From: Alphaproteobacteria bacterium | GTDB lineage: Bacteria > Pseudomonadota > Alphaproteobacteria > Rhodobacterales > Rhodobacteraceae | DNA length: 10,070 nucleotides | Direction: 5' to 3' | NCBI GenBank assembly: GCA_013151535.1 | Contig: JAADIC010000244.1 | Span: 1 to 10,070 of the forward strand | Program-made: the position numbers and the translations under genes | The notes under the pieces: model-generated | What the model saw: only the letters and a program-made list of their open reading frames with translations | Databases searched by the model: none | What the model was told of the DNA's origin: nothing | Part shown: positions 1-7,547 of the stretch, one piece after another | Position numbering within the stretch: position 1 is the stretch's first letter | Layout of the letters: each line of letters begins with the position of its first letter

Positions 1-337
1 CGTAAGCATCGAGCACATTGCGGGTCAGGATAACTTTGCCACAGGCCGGATCGTTCAAACAATGCGCCAGTATCCGTGGATCATGGCCGTTGAAAAACCG
101 AAAGCCCGGAATTTTGCCATCCTCGGCTATCGCCCCAAGCAGTTGAAACGGGTCTTTTTCCCGCGCTTTCAGGCTTACGCCGAACAGCGCGTCCTTGTTG
201 GCACCGCCGATGAAATGCGGATTGAACAGCTCTCCATGGCTACAGAGATCGGGAAACTGGTTGATATTCTGCTCCAGAAAGTTGGAGCCGGTGCGCATTT
301 CCGCGAACACCACGAAATACTTGAAATCACCCGCCAT
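1..337 (-). CDS. Sulfotransferase family protein (NodH/Stf0-like), C-terminus outside window
   Basis: A partial reading frame of 112 codons runs off the left edge of the window. It begins with ATG at 337, whose A is also the last base of the upstream gene's TGA stop (TGATG overlap), so translation is probably coupled. The N-terminus matches PAPS-dependent sulfotransferases. After a short beta strand (YFVVFAEMRTGSNFL, residues 7-21) comes the 5'-phosphosulfate loop RTGSNFL (15-21), then HGELF (34-38), GFRFF (78-82), and a strand with ILTRNVLDAY (103-112) that resembles the 3'-phosphate-binding R..(S/N) motif. By family, the enzyme moves sulfate from PAPS to an acceptor, here probably a sugar hydroxyl because all its neighbours make polysaccharide. 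The acceptor is not shown by the sequence. The frame contains no stops and its composition matches the neighbours. The remaining half or more of the protein lies outside. Confidence 0.85.
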   Translation of the reverse strand, partial: MAGDFKYFVVFAEMRTGSNFLEQNINQFPDLCSHGELFNPHFIGGANKDALFGVSLKAREKDPFQLLGAIAEDGKIPGFRFFNGHDPRILAHCLNDPACGKVILTRNVLDAY

Positions 338-2034
338 CAGCGCACAACATAGGGCCGCGAGGCCGGTTTTTTACGCCCGGGCAGATCACCAAGCGGGAAA
401 TCCCCAACCGAATGCGGGTTCATGCCCTCGTTTTTCAGCTTTTGCACAAATACACCAAACCCGTGCAAATCAGCCATTTTCGGCACCTCGGTCAGCTTGC
501 GGCTGGCCCCGGGATCAAGTCCGTCAAGGATGGATTGCAGGATCGGCATCGGGTTTTCGACGAATTCCGCCAAGGTCCAGACCCGCACTTTGGCGCGGGT
601 GTCGTGATCGCGCAGTTGCGCCACATGCTTGGCCTCGACCATCTGATAGCGCGCGGCAATCCGGCGAATACGCTGGAAATTCATGCTCGAATGAAACAAC
701 GGAACCGCCCACGCCCCCGTCACCACATAAATGCTGGCATTGGGGTCATTGGCGATGTATTCGCTGATTTCCGGCTTATCCGCTGGGCCAAACTGAAAAC
801 TCTGGTGTTCACCTTGCGTGTTCCAGATCAGGCTGGATAAAAACGCCTCGGGGTTGTAATCGCGCAGCTTGGCGCTGTTGGACAAGCAACCATTATAAAC
901 CTCGGCCCCGCCTGAAAACTTGACCTCGGATTTGTGAAACAGGCGGCCATGCACCCGCGTGCCGGTGCGTTTTTCCAACCATGTTTCAAAGTTGGTGAAC
1001 AGATCGCTAAAGCCTTCGTAAACCGAATATGGTGCGCAGGTCTGTTGCAGGTTCCACAGCTTTTTCGCCGGAAAGCGGCTTTGCATTTTCAAGCCCGCCC
1101 GCCCCTTGGTGCGCCGCAGGTTGGAGCTTGCGAATATCTTGTCGAGCTTGCGCGGATTGGGTTCGATCTGCGCCAGTGTTTTTAGTTCATCCGCCAGAAA
1201 CCGCCTGTAAAGTTTGCCCGCGCGGGGCCAGATTTTGCGCGCGACAAAGCAATCCGAGCGCTGCAAAAGCTGAATGTGATCGTCGTAAAACACATGCGGT
1301 TTACCTTGGAAATCGAACCGCGCAAGGGTTAACGAGCGGCTTTCGATATTACTTGAATGATTGCGCACAAGTGTTTGAAAATACGCCTCATCCGCGATCC
1401 AGACCTTGCTGAAATACCGGTCAAACCTCTCTCGATCCGGATCATCCAGAATGGCCGCCAAGGTCTTGCGCGTCAGGCACCACCATTGCGAACCAAGATG
1501 CGGCACGACCCGATCAGGGATCTTACGCGAATAGCCAACGCGCCGTTGCAGCGAAACATAGCGATCAAACAACCGCCGGCGTTTTTTCCACGAGAACGGG
1601 AAGCGTAAAGTGAAGCGTTCAAGGTCAAGGCCACCAACAGTCCAGATGACTTCCTCCGTGGTGACTGATTCGATAAAATCGGTTTCGGCATGTTCGCCAA
1701 GATAGGCATCCAGCTCCTCAACCGGACGCAGAGGCAGGCACGAACCACTGGCCAGAAACGCGTGGCTGACGTCTGGGAAATCATCCAGCAATTGCCGCGA
1801 CGCCTCCAAGGTGGCGGCGACGATTGAAAACTTGCCCCAGTCACAGGCACGCCGCGCGGTGAACCGGACATTGCGAAACTGCGCCAGTTGATCCTGCATG
1901 GTTTTGTAATCATCATCACTGGCGCGCGCATCCACATGGATCACCAAAGGATGATCGCGCTGGGCCCAATATCCAGCCACTTGCGCAACCCGATCCAAAT
2001 CCTGATGCGCCAATATGATGAAACCGACTGTCAC
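337..2034 (-). CDS. GT14-like core-2/I-branching glycosyltransferase with large C-terminal domain (DUF5927-like)
   Basis: A 565-residue protein with a GTG start at 2034, four bases after the upstream stop; its own TGA shares a base with the next gene's ATG. Residues 1-280 look like the Branch/GT14 family (beta-1,6-GlcNAc transferase or xylosyltransferase type): IILAH (6-10), HVD (33-35), WGKFSIV (66-72), LASGSCLPL (94-102, in the place of the family's SG-x-D-x-PL loop), GSQWWCLTR (181-189) and DEAYFQT (215-221). There is no signal peptide or membrane segment, so it is likely a cytoplasmic or peripheral enzyme using a UDP-sugar to branch or extend the glycan. About 280 further residues form a second domain with no motif I can assign. 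From memory it resembles the DUF5927 region that follows Branch domains in Rhodobacterales. Donor and acceptor are unknown, and the GlcNAc or xylose label is a family guess only. Confidence 0.82.
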   Translation of the reverse strand: MTVGFIILAHQDLDRVAQVAGYWAQRDHPLVIHVDARASDDDYKTMQDQLAQFRNVRFTARRACDWGKFSIVAATLEASRQLLDDFPDVSHAFLASGSCLPLRPVEELDAYLGEHAETDFIESVTTEEVIWTVGGLDLERFTLRFPFSWKKRRRLFDRYVSLQRRVGYSRKIPDRVVPHLGSQWWCLTRKTLAAILDDPDRERFDRYFSKVWIADEAYFQTLVRNHSSNIESRSLTLARFDFQGKPHVFYDDHIQLLQRSDCFVARKIWPRAGKLYRRFLADELKTLAQIEPNPRKLDKIFASSNLRRTKGRAGLKMQSRFPAKKLWNLQQTCAPYSVYEGFSDLFTNFETWLEKRTGTRVHGRLFHKSEVKFSGGAEVYNGCLSNSAKLRDYNPEAFLSSLIWNTQGEHQSFQFGPADKPEISEYIANDPNASIYVVTGAWAVPLFHSSMNFQRIRRIAARYQMVEAKHVAQLRDHDTRAKVRVWTLAEFVENPMPILQSILDGLDPGASRKLTEVPKMADLHGFGVFVQKLKNEGMNPHSVGDFPLGDLPGRKKPASRPYVVR

Positions 2035-2038
2035 GCGC

Positions 2039-3052
2039 TCAAATCCAGTTGCCCTTGGACATTAGCCCAAGGATTTCAAGCTGCCGCCAGTTGATGTATT
2101 TCTCAGACCAGCGGCACCACAGGCTGGGCGATTTCTGTATGCCTTTGGTATAGGCGCGATATTCGTGGCTGTTGGCGAAATGCTGGCGGCGCTTCAGCTC
2201 CTCTTTCGATTTCTGGGTGAAGGTGTTCAGAAACTTCGCATGCAACAAACAGCCCGAGGCTTTTTCGCCCCCCCATTCGTCATAAACAAGGTTCAACCCG
2301 CGCGGCAAAAGCATGTGGGTGGAACTGACGTAAACATTACCCCGGCTCCACTTCACCAGCGGGATTTTGTTCAGGGCAGGTGCGCGCGCCGGTTCATTGG
2401 CGAAAAACGCCCGCGCCCGCGCCCCGCCCTGTATCCACAGATTGCCGTATTTCGGGTTGCGGGTAATGTTGTAATTGCCAGCGTCGAAATATTCAGCCAG
2501 ATCAAACGGGTTCTGCCCCTCCTCATATTGCGCATCATCAATCGAGGATTTCGGATACATATCCACCAGCATCGCACCAAAAGACTTGATCGAGCTGGCA
2601 TCGAGCCAGTCGGTCAACGCGCGCAAGGGCCGTGAATCGCAAAACGGATAGACAAAGAATTCATCCACATCGACCACAAGGTTCCAATGATCGACACCGT
2701 ATCGCGATTGCAACGCGTTCAGCCAATCCACCCCGAATTTCGAGCGCTTGTAACTTTGTGCCGTTGTCCAAAGGGTGACGTCCGGTTGTTGTTCCAGATA
2801 TTCACGCGAACCGTCATCGGAGTTGTTTTCGACAAACAGGAAATGGTTAATGCCAAGGTTTCGGTAATATTCCAGAAAGAACGGCAGCCTGATTTTTTCA
2901 TTGCGCAATGTGCAAAACAACAGGATGTCGTCATCGGCAATCTCGGCGGAGCGATTGACGACGCTGCTCAGCTCACCGCGCTTGCGAAGTGATCGCACGC
3001 GCTTGCGTTTGCGTTCCAGCCTAAGTCGATATGTGCCTAGCGCACTCAACAA
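2039..3052 (-). CDS. Glycosyltransferase, GT2-like (Glyco_tranf_2_4 type)
   Basis: A 337-residue glycosyltransferase. Residues 1-25 are strongly basic (many R and K), suggesting membrane-surface or nucleic-acid-like charge but no signal peptide. The GT-A core shows TLRNEKIRLPFFL (48-60), the nucleotide-binding segment FVENNSDDGS (73-82), and the metal-binding DVDEFFVYP (128-136), typical of the group of GT2 enzymes annotated Glyco_tranf_2_4. It probably adds one sugar to the surface glycan; donor and acceptor are not readable from sequence. The frame begins at TTG 3052 (TTG again at 3049) with an AAGGGA ribosome-binding-like stretch just upstream. No ATG in this frame gives a full-length product. 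An ATG at 3084 opens a different frame that would join this one by a one-base change in an A6 run (3061-3066), so the true N-terminus is uncertain. It follows the GT4 gene by 50 nt and precedes the GT14 gene by 4 nt. Confidence 0.82.
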   Translation of the reverse strand: MLSALGTYRLRLERKRKRVRSLRKRGELSSVVNRSAEIADDDILLFCTLRNEKIRLPFFLEYYRNLGINHFLFVENNSDDGSREYLEQQPDVTLWTTAQSYKRSKFGVDWLNALQSRYGVDHWNLVVDVDEFFVYPFCDSRPLRALTDWLDASSIKSFGAMLVDMYPKSSIDDAQYEEGQNPFDLAEYFDAGNYNITRNPKYGNLWIQGGARARAFFANEPARAPALNKIPLVKWSRGNVYVSSTHMLLPRGLNLVYDEWGGEKASGCLLHAKFLNTFTQKSKEELKRRQHFANSHEYRAYTKGIQKSPSLWCRWSEKYINWRQLEILGLMSKGNWI

Positions 3053-3102
3053 CCGATCCCTTTTTTCAACGCCCAGCCACCCATAACGATACGGACAGTC
3101 TG

Positions 3103-4326
3103 TCAGACGAATCTGAAGATACGGTCAAAGTGCTCGTCCCAAGTCGGTATTTTTACCGATCCTGCGCGCGCTTGCCTTTCAGCCTCTGATTCCCGATTAC
3201 GACCTGCCCGTTCGAGAATTTCTTTTTCCCAAAGGTAGGAGTTATCCACATTCAAGTAAAGTGGGTAATCTCCTAATATCTCACGATAAATGTCATTTTC
3301 GCCACAGATGATCGGAACGCCAAGCGAGGCGGCTTCAATCAGGGGCAGGCCGAAACCTTCGACAAAACTTGGAAATAACAGCGCCCGGCATTGGGCAAGA
3401 CGGGTTTGCACAGCCTCATCCGGCAGATTACTATGCTCGAACACCTGCGCTCCCATCATAGGATCACCGTCTAAAATACTGAAAACTTTACCATTATTCC
3501 AGCCACGACGTCCAATAATGTGAAGCTCGGGAATATCCTGCGGGGAAAGCGTTTTGGCAAAGCGCTGCCAGATTTCCAGCAACAAAAGATGGTTCTTGCG
3601 CGGCTCAATCGTGCCCAACACGACAAAAGCGGGTTTTTCACCTGTTCCTTCGCCTATATTGGGGATGGAGACCAAATCAACCCCCAAATGTGCCGCCACA
3701 CCCGGCGGAACGCGGCCAAGTTTCGCAAATTCGGCCTCGGCCTCGCGTTGAGTGGCTTTGGAATTATAGATCACACGCGTCGCCAGTTCGGAAGTGAGTT
3801 TCAACAAATTGGTGAATTTCTCTGTAGATTCCGGCGTCGAAAAACTACTGTAGGTAAGCGGTATAAGATCATGTATTAAAACAGTTATACCTGATATACG
3901 AACAGCATCAACCGCGTCAAAAACCTCCTGTCTGATGTTGCTGTGCCCAACATTGAAATATGAAACCCCGTTGCCAAATAAAGCCACCAGAGCCTTGCGC
4001 AAACCTCTGCCAGATGACTTCGCAATCGCCAACCGCCAAACACCGGATACAGCCGCCTGATGCGCCGGATTTGACTTGGGCAGAATAATCCGCGCAAGGC
4101 CGCGCGTCGACCAGTTCGCTTCCCCGATGATCCGGTCAAAGGTCTTTTGCCCTCCGGTTCGGTCCAGAACCACATATGATTTCGGCAGGCGGCACAGAAA
4201 GTAAACCGGCGCATCGCCGCGTAAAAATTCCCGAAAGTACGCCAGCTCAACCCGATCAATGCCCGTATGCGGCCCAAGACCCTCGCGGGAGATCAGGCGG
4301 GAAATGTCGAGGAGCCGCGGTTTCAC
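3103..4326 (-). CDS. GT4-family glycosyltransferase (GT-B fold)
   Basis: A 407-residue retaining-type glycosyltransferase. The N-terminal domain carries TGIDRVE (21-27), seen in several capsule and mannosyl GT4 enzymes, and IHDLIPL (151-157). The C-terminal donor-binding domain has GTIEPRKNH (238-246), HIIGRRGWNN (269-278), and the family-defining EGFGLPLIE (323-331), in which Glu323 and Glu331 form the E-x7-E nucleotide-sugar motif. It starts at GTG 4326, directly after the galE TAG stop with no intervening base; GAGG a few bases upstream can serve as ribosome-binding site, so it is probably coupled to galE. Its role is likely addition of a hexose to the repeat unit, with UDP- or GDP-sugar as donor; specificity cannot be told. 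Roughly 3770-3960 is clearly more AT-rich than the rest of the operon. No membrane segment is seen. Confidence 0.88.
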   Translation of the reverse strand: MKPRLLDISRLISREGLGPHTGIDRVELAYFREFLRGDAPVYFLCRLPKSYVVLDRTGGQKTFDRIIGEANWSTRGLARIILPKSNPAHQAAVSGVWRLAIAKSSGRGLRKALVALFGNGVSYFNVGHSNIRQEVFDAVDAVRISGITVLIHDLIPLTYSSFSTPESTEKFTNLLKLTSELATRVIYNSKATQREAEAEFAKLGRVPPGVAAHLGVDLVSIPNIGEGTGEKPAFVVLGTIEPRKNHLLLLEIWQRFAKTLSPQDIPELHIIGRRGWNNGKVFSILDGDPMMGAQVFEHSNLPDEAVQTRLAQCRALLFPSFVEGFGLPLIEAASLGVPIICGENDIYREILGDYPLYLNVDNSYLWEKEILERAGRNRESEAERQARAGSVKIPTWDEHFDRIFRFV

Positions 4327-5313
4327 CTAGGCCTCGTAATGGCCGGTTTGATGCCAGCGCCATGCATCTTCAATCATGGTTTTCATATCGGAGCGGGTCG
4401 GCTGCCAGCCAAGTTCATCCCTGGCGCGGCGTGATCCACTAACCAGCTTGGTACAATCCCCCGCCCGGCGCGCGCCATTTTCAAACGGCACCGGCTTGTT
4501 GGTGACGATACCGCTTTGATCCATCACCTCTTTCACCGAAAACCCGGTGCCGGTGCCAAGATTAAACACCCGACTGCCGTTTTCAGCCCGCAACCACTCC
4601 AACCCCAACACATGCGCATCGACCAGATCGCTGACATGCACATAATCGCGGATGCAGGTGCCATCGGGCGTGTCGTAATCGGTGCCAAACACCGTCAACG
4701 CCGCCCGCTTGCCGATGATCGCATCCAGTATCAGCGGCACAAGATGGGTTTCGGGTCGGTGGAATTCGCCGACCTCGCCATCGGGATCGGCCCCGGCGAC
4801 GTTGAAATAGCGGAAGATCACGGATTGCAGGCCATGACTGGCCCCAAAATTCGCCAACATCTCCTCAATCGCCTTTTTCGACGCCCCGTAGGCATTGATC
4901 GGCCTCTGCACGCAATCCTCATCCAGCGTCACGCCGTCCTGTTCGCCGTAAGTGGCGCAGGTCGAGGAAAACACCATGTTCAGGCAACCGGCAGCCACCA
5001 TCGCTTCGATCAATTGCAACGAACCCGTGGCGTTGTTGTGCCAATACAGCCCCGGCTCGCGCATGGATTGGCCGACATCAGACAACGCGCCAAAATGCAT
5101 CACGGCAACCGGTTTGACCTTGGCGAACACTTCGTCCAGACGGGCGCGATCTGTCAAATCACCCTGCTCAAACGGGCCAAATTTCACCGCGTCCTGCCAA
5201 CCGGTGCTAAGGTTGTCATAGGTCACAGGTACAAAGCCCGCTGCCTTCAACGCCTTGCAGGCATGCGAGCCGATATAGCCAGCCCCACCCGTTACCAGTA
5301 TGTTTTTATTCAT
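4327..5313 (-). CDS. galE: UDP-glucose 4-epimerase
   Basis: A 328-residue short-chain dehydrogenase/reductase of the extended type, the usual GalE length. It interconverts UDP-glucose and UDP-galactose with bound NAD, in the cytoplasm. The Rossmann loop is GGAGYIG (9-15), followed by YDNLSTG (32-38), which is typical of GalE. The catalytic region reads FSSTCATYG (115-123) and YGASK (142-146): Tyr142 and Lys146 are the YxxxK pair, and Thr118 stands where Escherichia coli GalE has its catalytic Ser, a common substitution. RYFNVAGA (168-175) and the RRAGD substrate-binding stretch (282-286) also fit. The ATG at 5313 has AGGTGA four bases upstream, overlapping the galU stop codon. With galU directly upstream it would supply UDP-galactose, suggesting galactose or a derivative in the polymer. 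Related 4-epimerases acting on UDP-GlcNAc or uronic acids are possible but less likely. Confidence 0.95.
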   Translation of the reverse strand: MNKNILVTGGAGYIGSHACKALKAAGFVPVTYDNLSTGWQDAVKFGPFEQGDLTDRARLDEVFAKVKPVAVMHFGALSDVGQSMREPGLYWHNNATGSLQLIEAMVAAGCLNMVFSSTCATYGEQDGVTLDEDCVQRPINAYGASKKAIEEMLANFGASHGLQSVIFRYFNVAGADPDGEVGEFHRPETHLVPLILDAIIGKRAALTVFGTDYDTPDGTCIRDYVHVSDLVDAHVLGLEWLRAENGSRVFNLGTGTGFSVKEVMDQSGIVTNKPVPFENGARRAGDCTKLVSGSRRARDELGWQPTRSDMKTMIEDAWRWHQTGHYEA

Positions 5314-5317
5314 AAAA

Positions 5318-5323
5318 TCACCT
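5318..5323 (-). promoter_or_regulatory. galE Shine-Dalgarno overlapping the galU stop
   Basis: AGGTGA on the minus strand lies four bases upstream of the galE ATG (5313) and shares two bases with the TAG stop of galU (5322-5324). Ribosomes finishing galU would sit on the galE initiation site, so the UDP-glucose and UDP-galactose enzymes are probably made in step. Confidence 0.6.
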
Positions 5324-6215
5324 ATTGCGCGGCTTTGCCAGCGCCCACCAGATCGTGCAGATACTCCGAAAATTCGTCACGCAGATCCTCGCGCTCAAGG
5401 CCAAATGCCACGGTCGCCTTCAGGAAACCGCCTTTGGAGCCACAATCAAACCGTGTCCCTTCAAAGCGATAACCATAGACGTTGTCCGAGGCCTCGATTT
5501 CAGTTGCAATCGCGTCGGTCAACTGGATTTCACCACCCGCGCCGACCATCTTCTTATTCAGGTTCCTAAGAATATTCGGCGTCAGGATGTAACGCCCGAT
5601 CACCGCGAGATTGGATGGCGCGTCCTTCGGGTCTGGCTTTTCAACCATGCCTTTGACCGACACCAACCGCCCCAAATCTTCCTTCACGTCCAACAGGCCG
5701 TATTTGCAGGCGTCGCTTTGCGGCACCTCCATCGCGGCGACCATATTGCCGCCGGTTTCGGCATATGCTTCGATCATTTGTTGCAAACAGGGTTTTTCGG
5801 CCGCGATCACATCGTCAGGCAGGATCACCGCGAATGGTTCATTCGCGATCAGACGCCGCGCGCACCAAACGGCGTGGCCAAGGCCCAGCGCATCACGTTG
5901 CCTGAGATAGGCGATTTCGCCACTTTCCATGGTGGTTTGCTTCAGGGTCTGCAAAAGCTCGGTATTGCCTTTGCGCCGCAGGGTTGCCTCAAGCTGCGGG
6001 GCGCTGTCAAAATAATCCTCGAGCGCGCCTTTGCCGCGTGAAGTCACAAAAATGAATTCCTTGATACCGGCGGCGCGAGCCTCGTCAATTGCGTATTGAA
6101 TCAATGGCTTATCAACCAGAGACATGATTTCCTTGGGGATGGATTTGGTCGCGGGCAAAAACCGTGTGCCCAATCCTGCAACCGGAAAAATCGCTTTGAT
6201 GACTTTGTTTCGCAT
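5322..6215 (-). CDS. galU: UTP--glucose-1-phosphate uridylyltransferase
   Basis: A 297-residue protein of normal GalU length. It makes UDP-glucose from UTP and glucose-1-phosphate in the cytoplasm, feeding GalE next door and the glycosyltransferases of the locus. The nucleotidyltransferase signature is AGLGTRFLPATKSIPKE (13-29), followed by DKPLIQYAIDEA (35-46), GLGHAV (111-116), LPDDVI (132-137, with the metal-binding Asp), VEKP (191-194) and GGEIQLTDA (227-235). The ATG at 6215 is the natural start because the GLGTR motif sits near the N-terminus as in the family. The ribosome-binding site is weak (GGGTAA about ten bases upstream). The 69 nt before it is one of only two sizeable gaps in the operon. 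It is separated from galE by 8 nt, most of which are galE's Shine-Dalgarno and spacer. Confidence 0.96.
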   Translation of the reverse strand: MRNKVIKAIFPVAGLGTRFLPATKSIPKEIMSLVDKPLIQYAIDEARAAGIKEFIFVTSRGKGALEDYFDSAPQLEATLRRKGNTELLQTLKQTTMESGEIAYLRQRDALGLGHAVWCARRLIANEPFAVILPDDVIAAEKPCLQQMIEAYAETGGNMVAAMEVPQSDACKYGLLDVKEDLGRLVSVKGMVEKPDPKDAPSNLAVIGRYILTPNILRNLNKKMVGAGGEIQLTDAIATEIEASDNVYGYRFEGTRFDCGSKGGFLKATVAFGLEREDLRDEFSEYLHDLVGAGKAAQ

Positions 6216-6284
6216 AACTTGTTACCCATTTTTTCGCAATAATCGCGCAGCCCGCCAAATGAATAGCCATAGAATATGGGCGAA
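6216..6284 (-). other. 69 nt gap between the GT2 gene and galU
   Basis: This is the largest gap in the leftward gene run. It is AT-richer than its surroundings near galU and contains no clear hairpin-plus-T-run terminator and no convincing -35/-10 pair. It may hold a weak internal promoter for galU-galE, but nothing in the bases proves this. Confidence 0.3.
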
Positions 6285-7547
6285 TTAAGGCAGATCGCGG
6301 ATTGAGAAGGTTTTCGTGATGGGCCGGACGGCACCCAGCCGCACCACCTCCCTGGTCGTTCGGCTTTTCAGGGTGTTTGGCTGGAATAAGGGTTCACACC
6401 GTTCCGCACGGCCGAAAATGCCGCCTTTATGCAGCCAAAACCCTTCAGGGTGAAAAACGATCCGATGATAGATGGAACTAAGAGAGAATTGAAAAACCGT
6501 AACACCCCTACCTTGGGATGCCTGAGTCTTTGCCACGCGAAACGCTTTGCGCCATTGATGCGCGCGACAGGCAATCGCGGTTTGTCCAACCGGAAGGTTC
6601 AGGTATGACTGAAACTCGGATTTAGGAGAGTCGGCTAATTTTGGAGTTTTCTGCGGCGTCAACGTGGCACCTTGCCTGAGACCATCCGCAAGCCCTGACA
6701 ACAGGTGCGGCACATCACGCGGCTCAATATCACCGCGCAGCATGAACTCCATCAGCCGGTTTTTCTGTGTTCGTGTAAAGCTTTCAAGAATGCTTGTAAC
6801 CTCTTGAAATTGCGCGTGTTTCCTACAAAACAACGCCTTGCTTTGCCCAAGATCAAACAGGGATTTCGGCGCGCGATTCTGAGTGCGTTGACTGCTGGCA
6901 GCAAAGCCATGATGCACTTGGGCCAGGGGTACAATCGCGGTTTTCCAACCGGCCTGACCGATGCGCATATTCAAATCCGTCTCATCGAGATAGTAGCGAA
7001 AACCCTCGTCAAACCCGCCAAGGTCAAGCAAAACCTGCTTGCGAAACGCGCAGTTTGTACCTTCGGTTTTGATGCCCGTTTTGGCGTCGCCGGAAAGAAC
7101 AACCGGCGCATCCCCCTCAATTTCAAGATCGCTGTGATCGCCGAACCGGTCGAAACTGCGACCCCTCCACTGAAAGGAAATACCGTTGCGACCCCGCACA
7201 TAACCCCCCGCCGCGGCCACCATTTGATCCTTGAAGGGCGCTGTCAGGTGGCTGAGCCAGGTTGGTTCGGGCACCGCATCATCATCGCAAAACGCCACGA
7301 TCTCACCGCTGGCCTGATTGATGCCAAGATTGCGCGCAGCCGAGATATTTGCCTTGTCAAACGGTACGAATTTGATCTGGTCGATATTGTGAATTTCTGG
7401 GAAAAGGGCCTTTGGCTCGGCGTTGGAGACGACGATCACCTCAAAATTCGGGAAATCGAGGTAACGCAAGCTGGTCAGAGCCCGTTTCAGCCCAACCGGG
7501 CGGCCCCGACTGACGATAATAACTGAAACATTCGGCCCAGCCGTCAT
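6285..7547 (-). CDS. GT2-family glycosyltransferase with C-terminal extension
   Basis: A 420-residue protein. The N-terminal 215 residues form a GT-A glycosyltransferase 2 domain: VSVIIVSRGRP (7-17), ISAARNLGI (68-76), the metal-binding CDDDAVPEP (87-95), GTNCAFRK (163-170) and FDEGFRYYLDETDLNMRI (179-196), which carries the acidic residues of the catalytic ED region. By family it transfers a sugar from a nucleotide donor; the exact sugars are unknown. About 200 further residues follow with no motif I can name, including a conserved-looking H/W/F-rich patch (around 345-390). The start ATG at 7547 overlaps the kdsB stop as ATGA, and a G-run lies just upstream, so translation is likely coupled. 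There is no membrane segment. Being next to kdsB, it could act on or near the Kdo-containing linker, but that is only positional inference. Confidence 0.88.
   Translation of the reverse strand: MTAGPNVSVIIVSRGRPVGLKRALTSLRYLDFPNFEVIVVSNAEPKALFPEIHNIDQIKFVPFDKANISAARNLGINQASGEIVAFCDDDAVPEPTWLSHLTAPFKDQMVAAAGGYVRGRNGISFQWRGRSFDRFGDHSDLEIEGDAPVVLSGDAKTGIKTEGTNCAFRKQVLLDLGGFDEGFRYYLDETDLNMRIGQAGWKTAIVPLAQVHHGFAASSQRTQNRAPKSLFDLGQSKALFCRKHAQFQEVTSILESFTRTQKNRLMEFMLRGDIEPRDVPHLLSGLADGLRQGATLTPQKTPKLADSPKSEFQSYLNLPVGQTAIACRAHQWRKAFRVAKTQASQGRGVTVFQFSLSSIYHRIVFHPEGFWLHKGGIFGRAERCEPLFQPNTLKSRTTREVVRLGAVRPITKTFSIRDLP

Noticed and set aside
62..352. A 96-codon plus-strand open frame at the left edge
   Set aside because: The opposite strand encodes a sulfotransferase N-terminus with clear motifs and a coupled start, so this frame is its shadow.
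3094..3104. GACAG-T-CTGTC inverted repeat at the GT4 stop codon
   Set aside because: A one-base loop cannot form a hairpin and no T run follows in the direction of transcription, so it is not a terminator; too short to claim as an operator.
4516..5472. A 318-codon plus-strand open frame opposite galE and galU
   Set aside because: It lies antisense to two strongly recognised genes, its translation matches no family I know, and long antisense frames are expected at this base composition.
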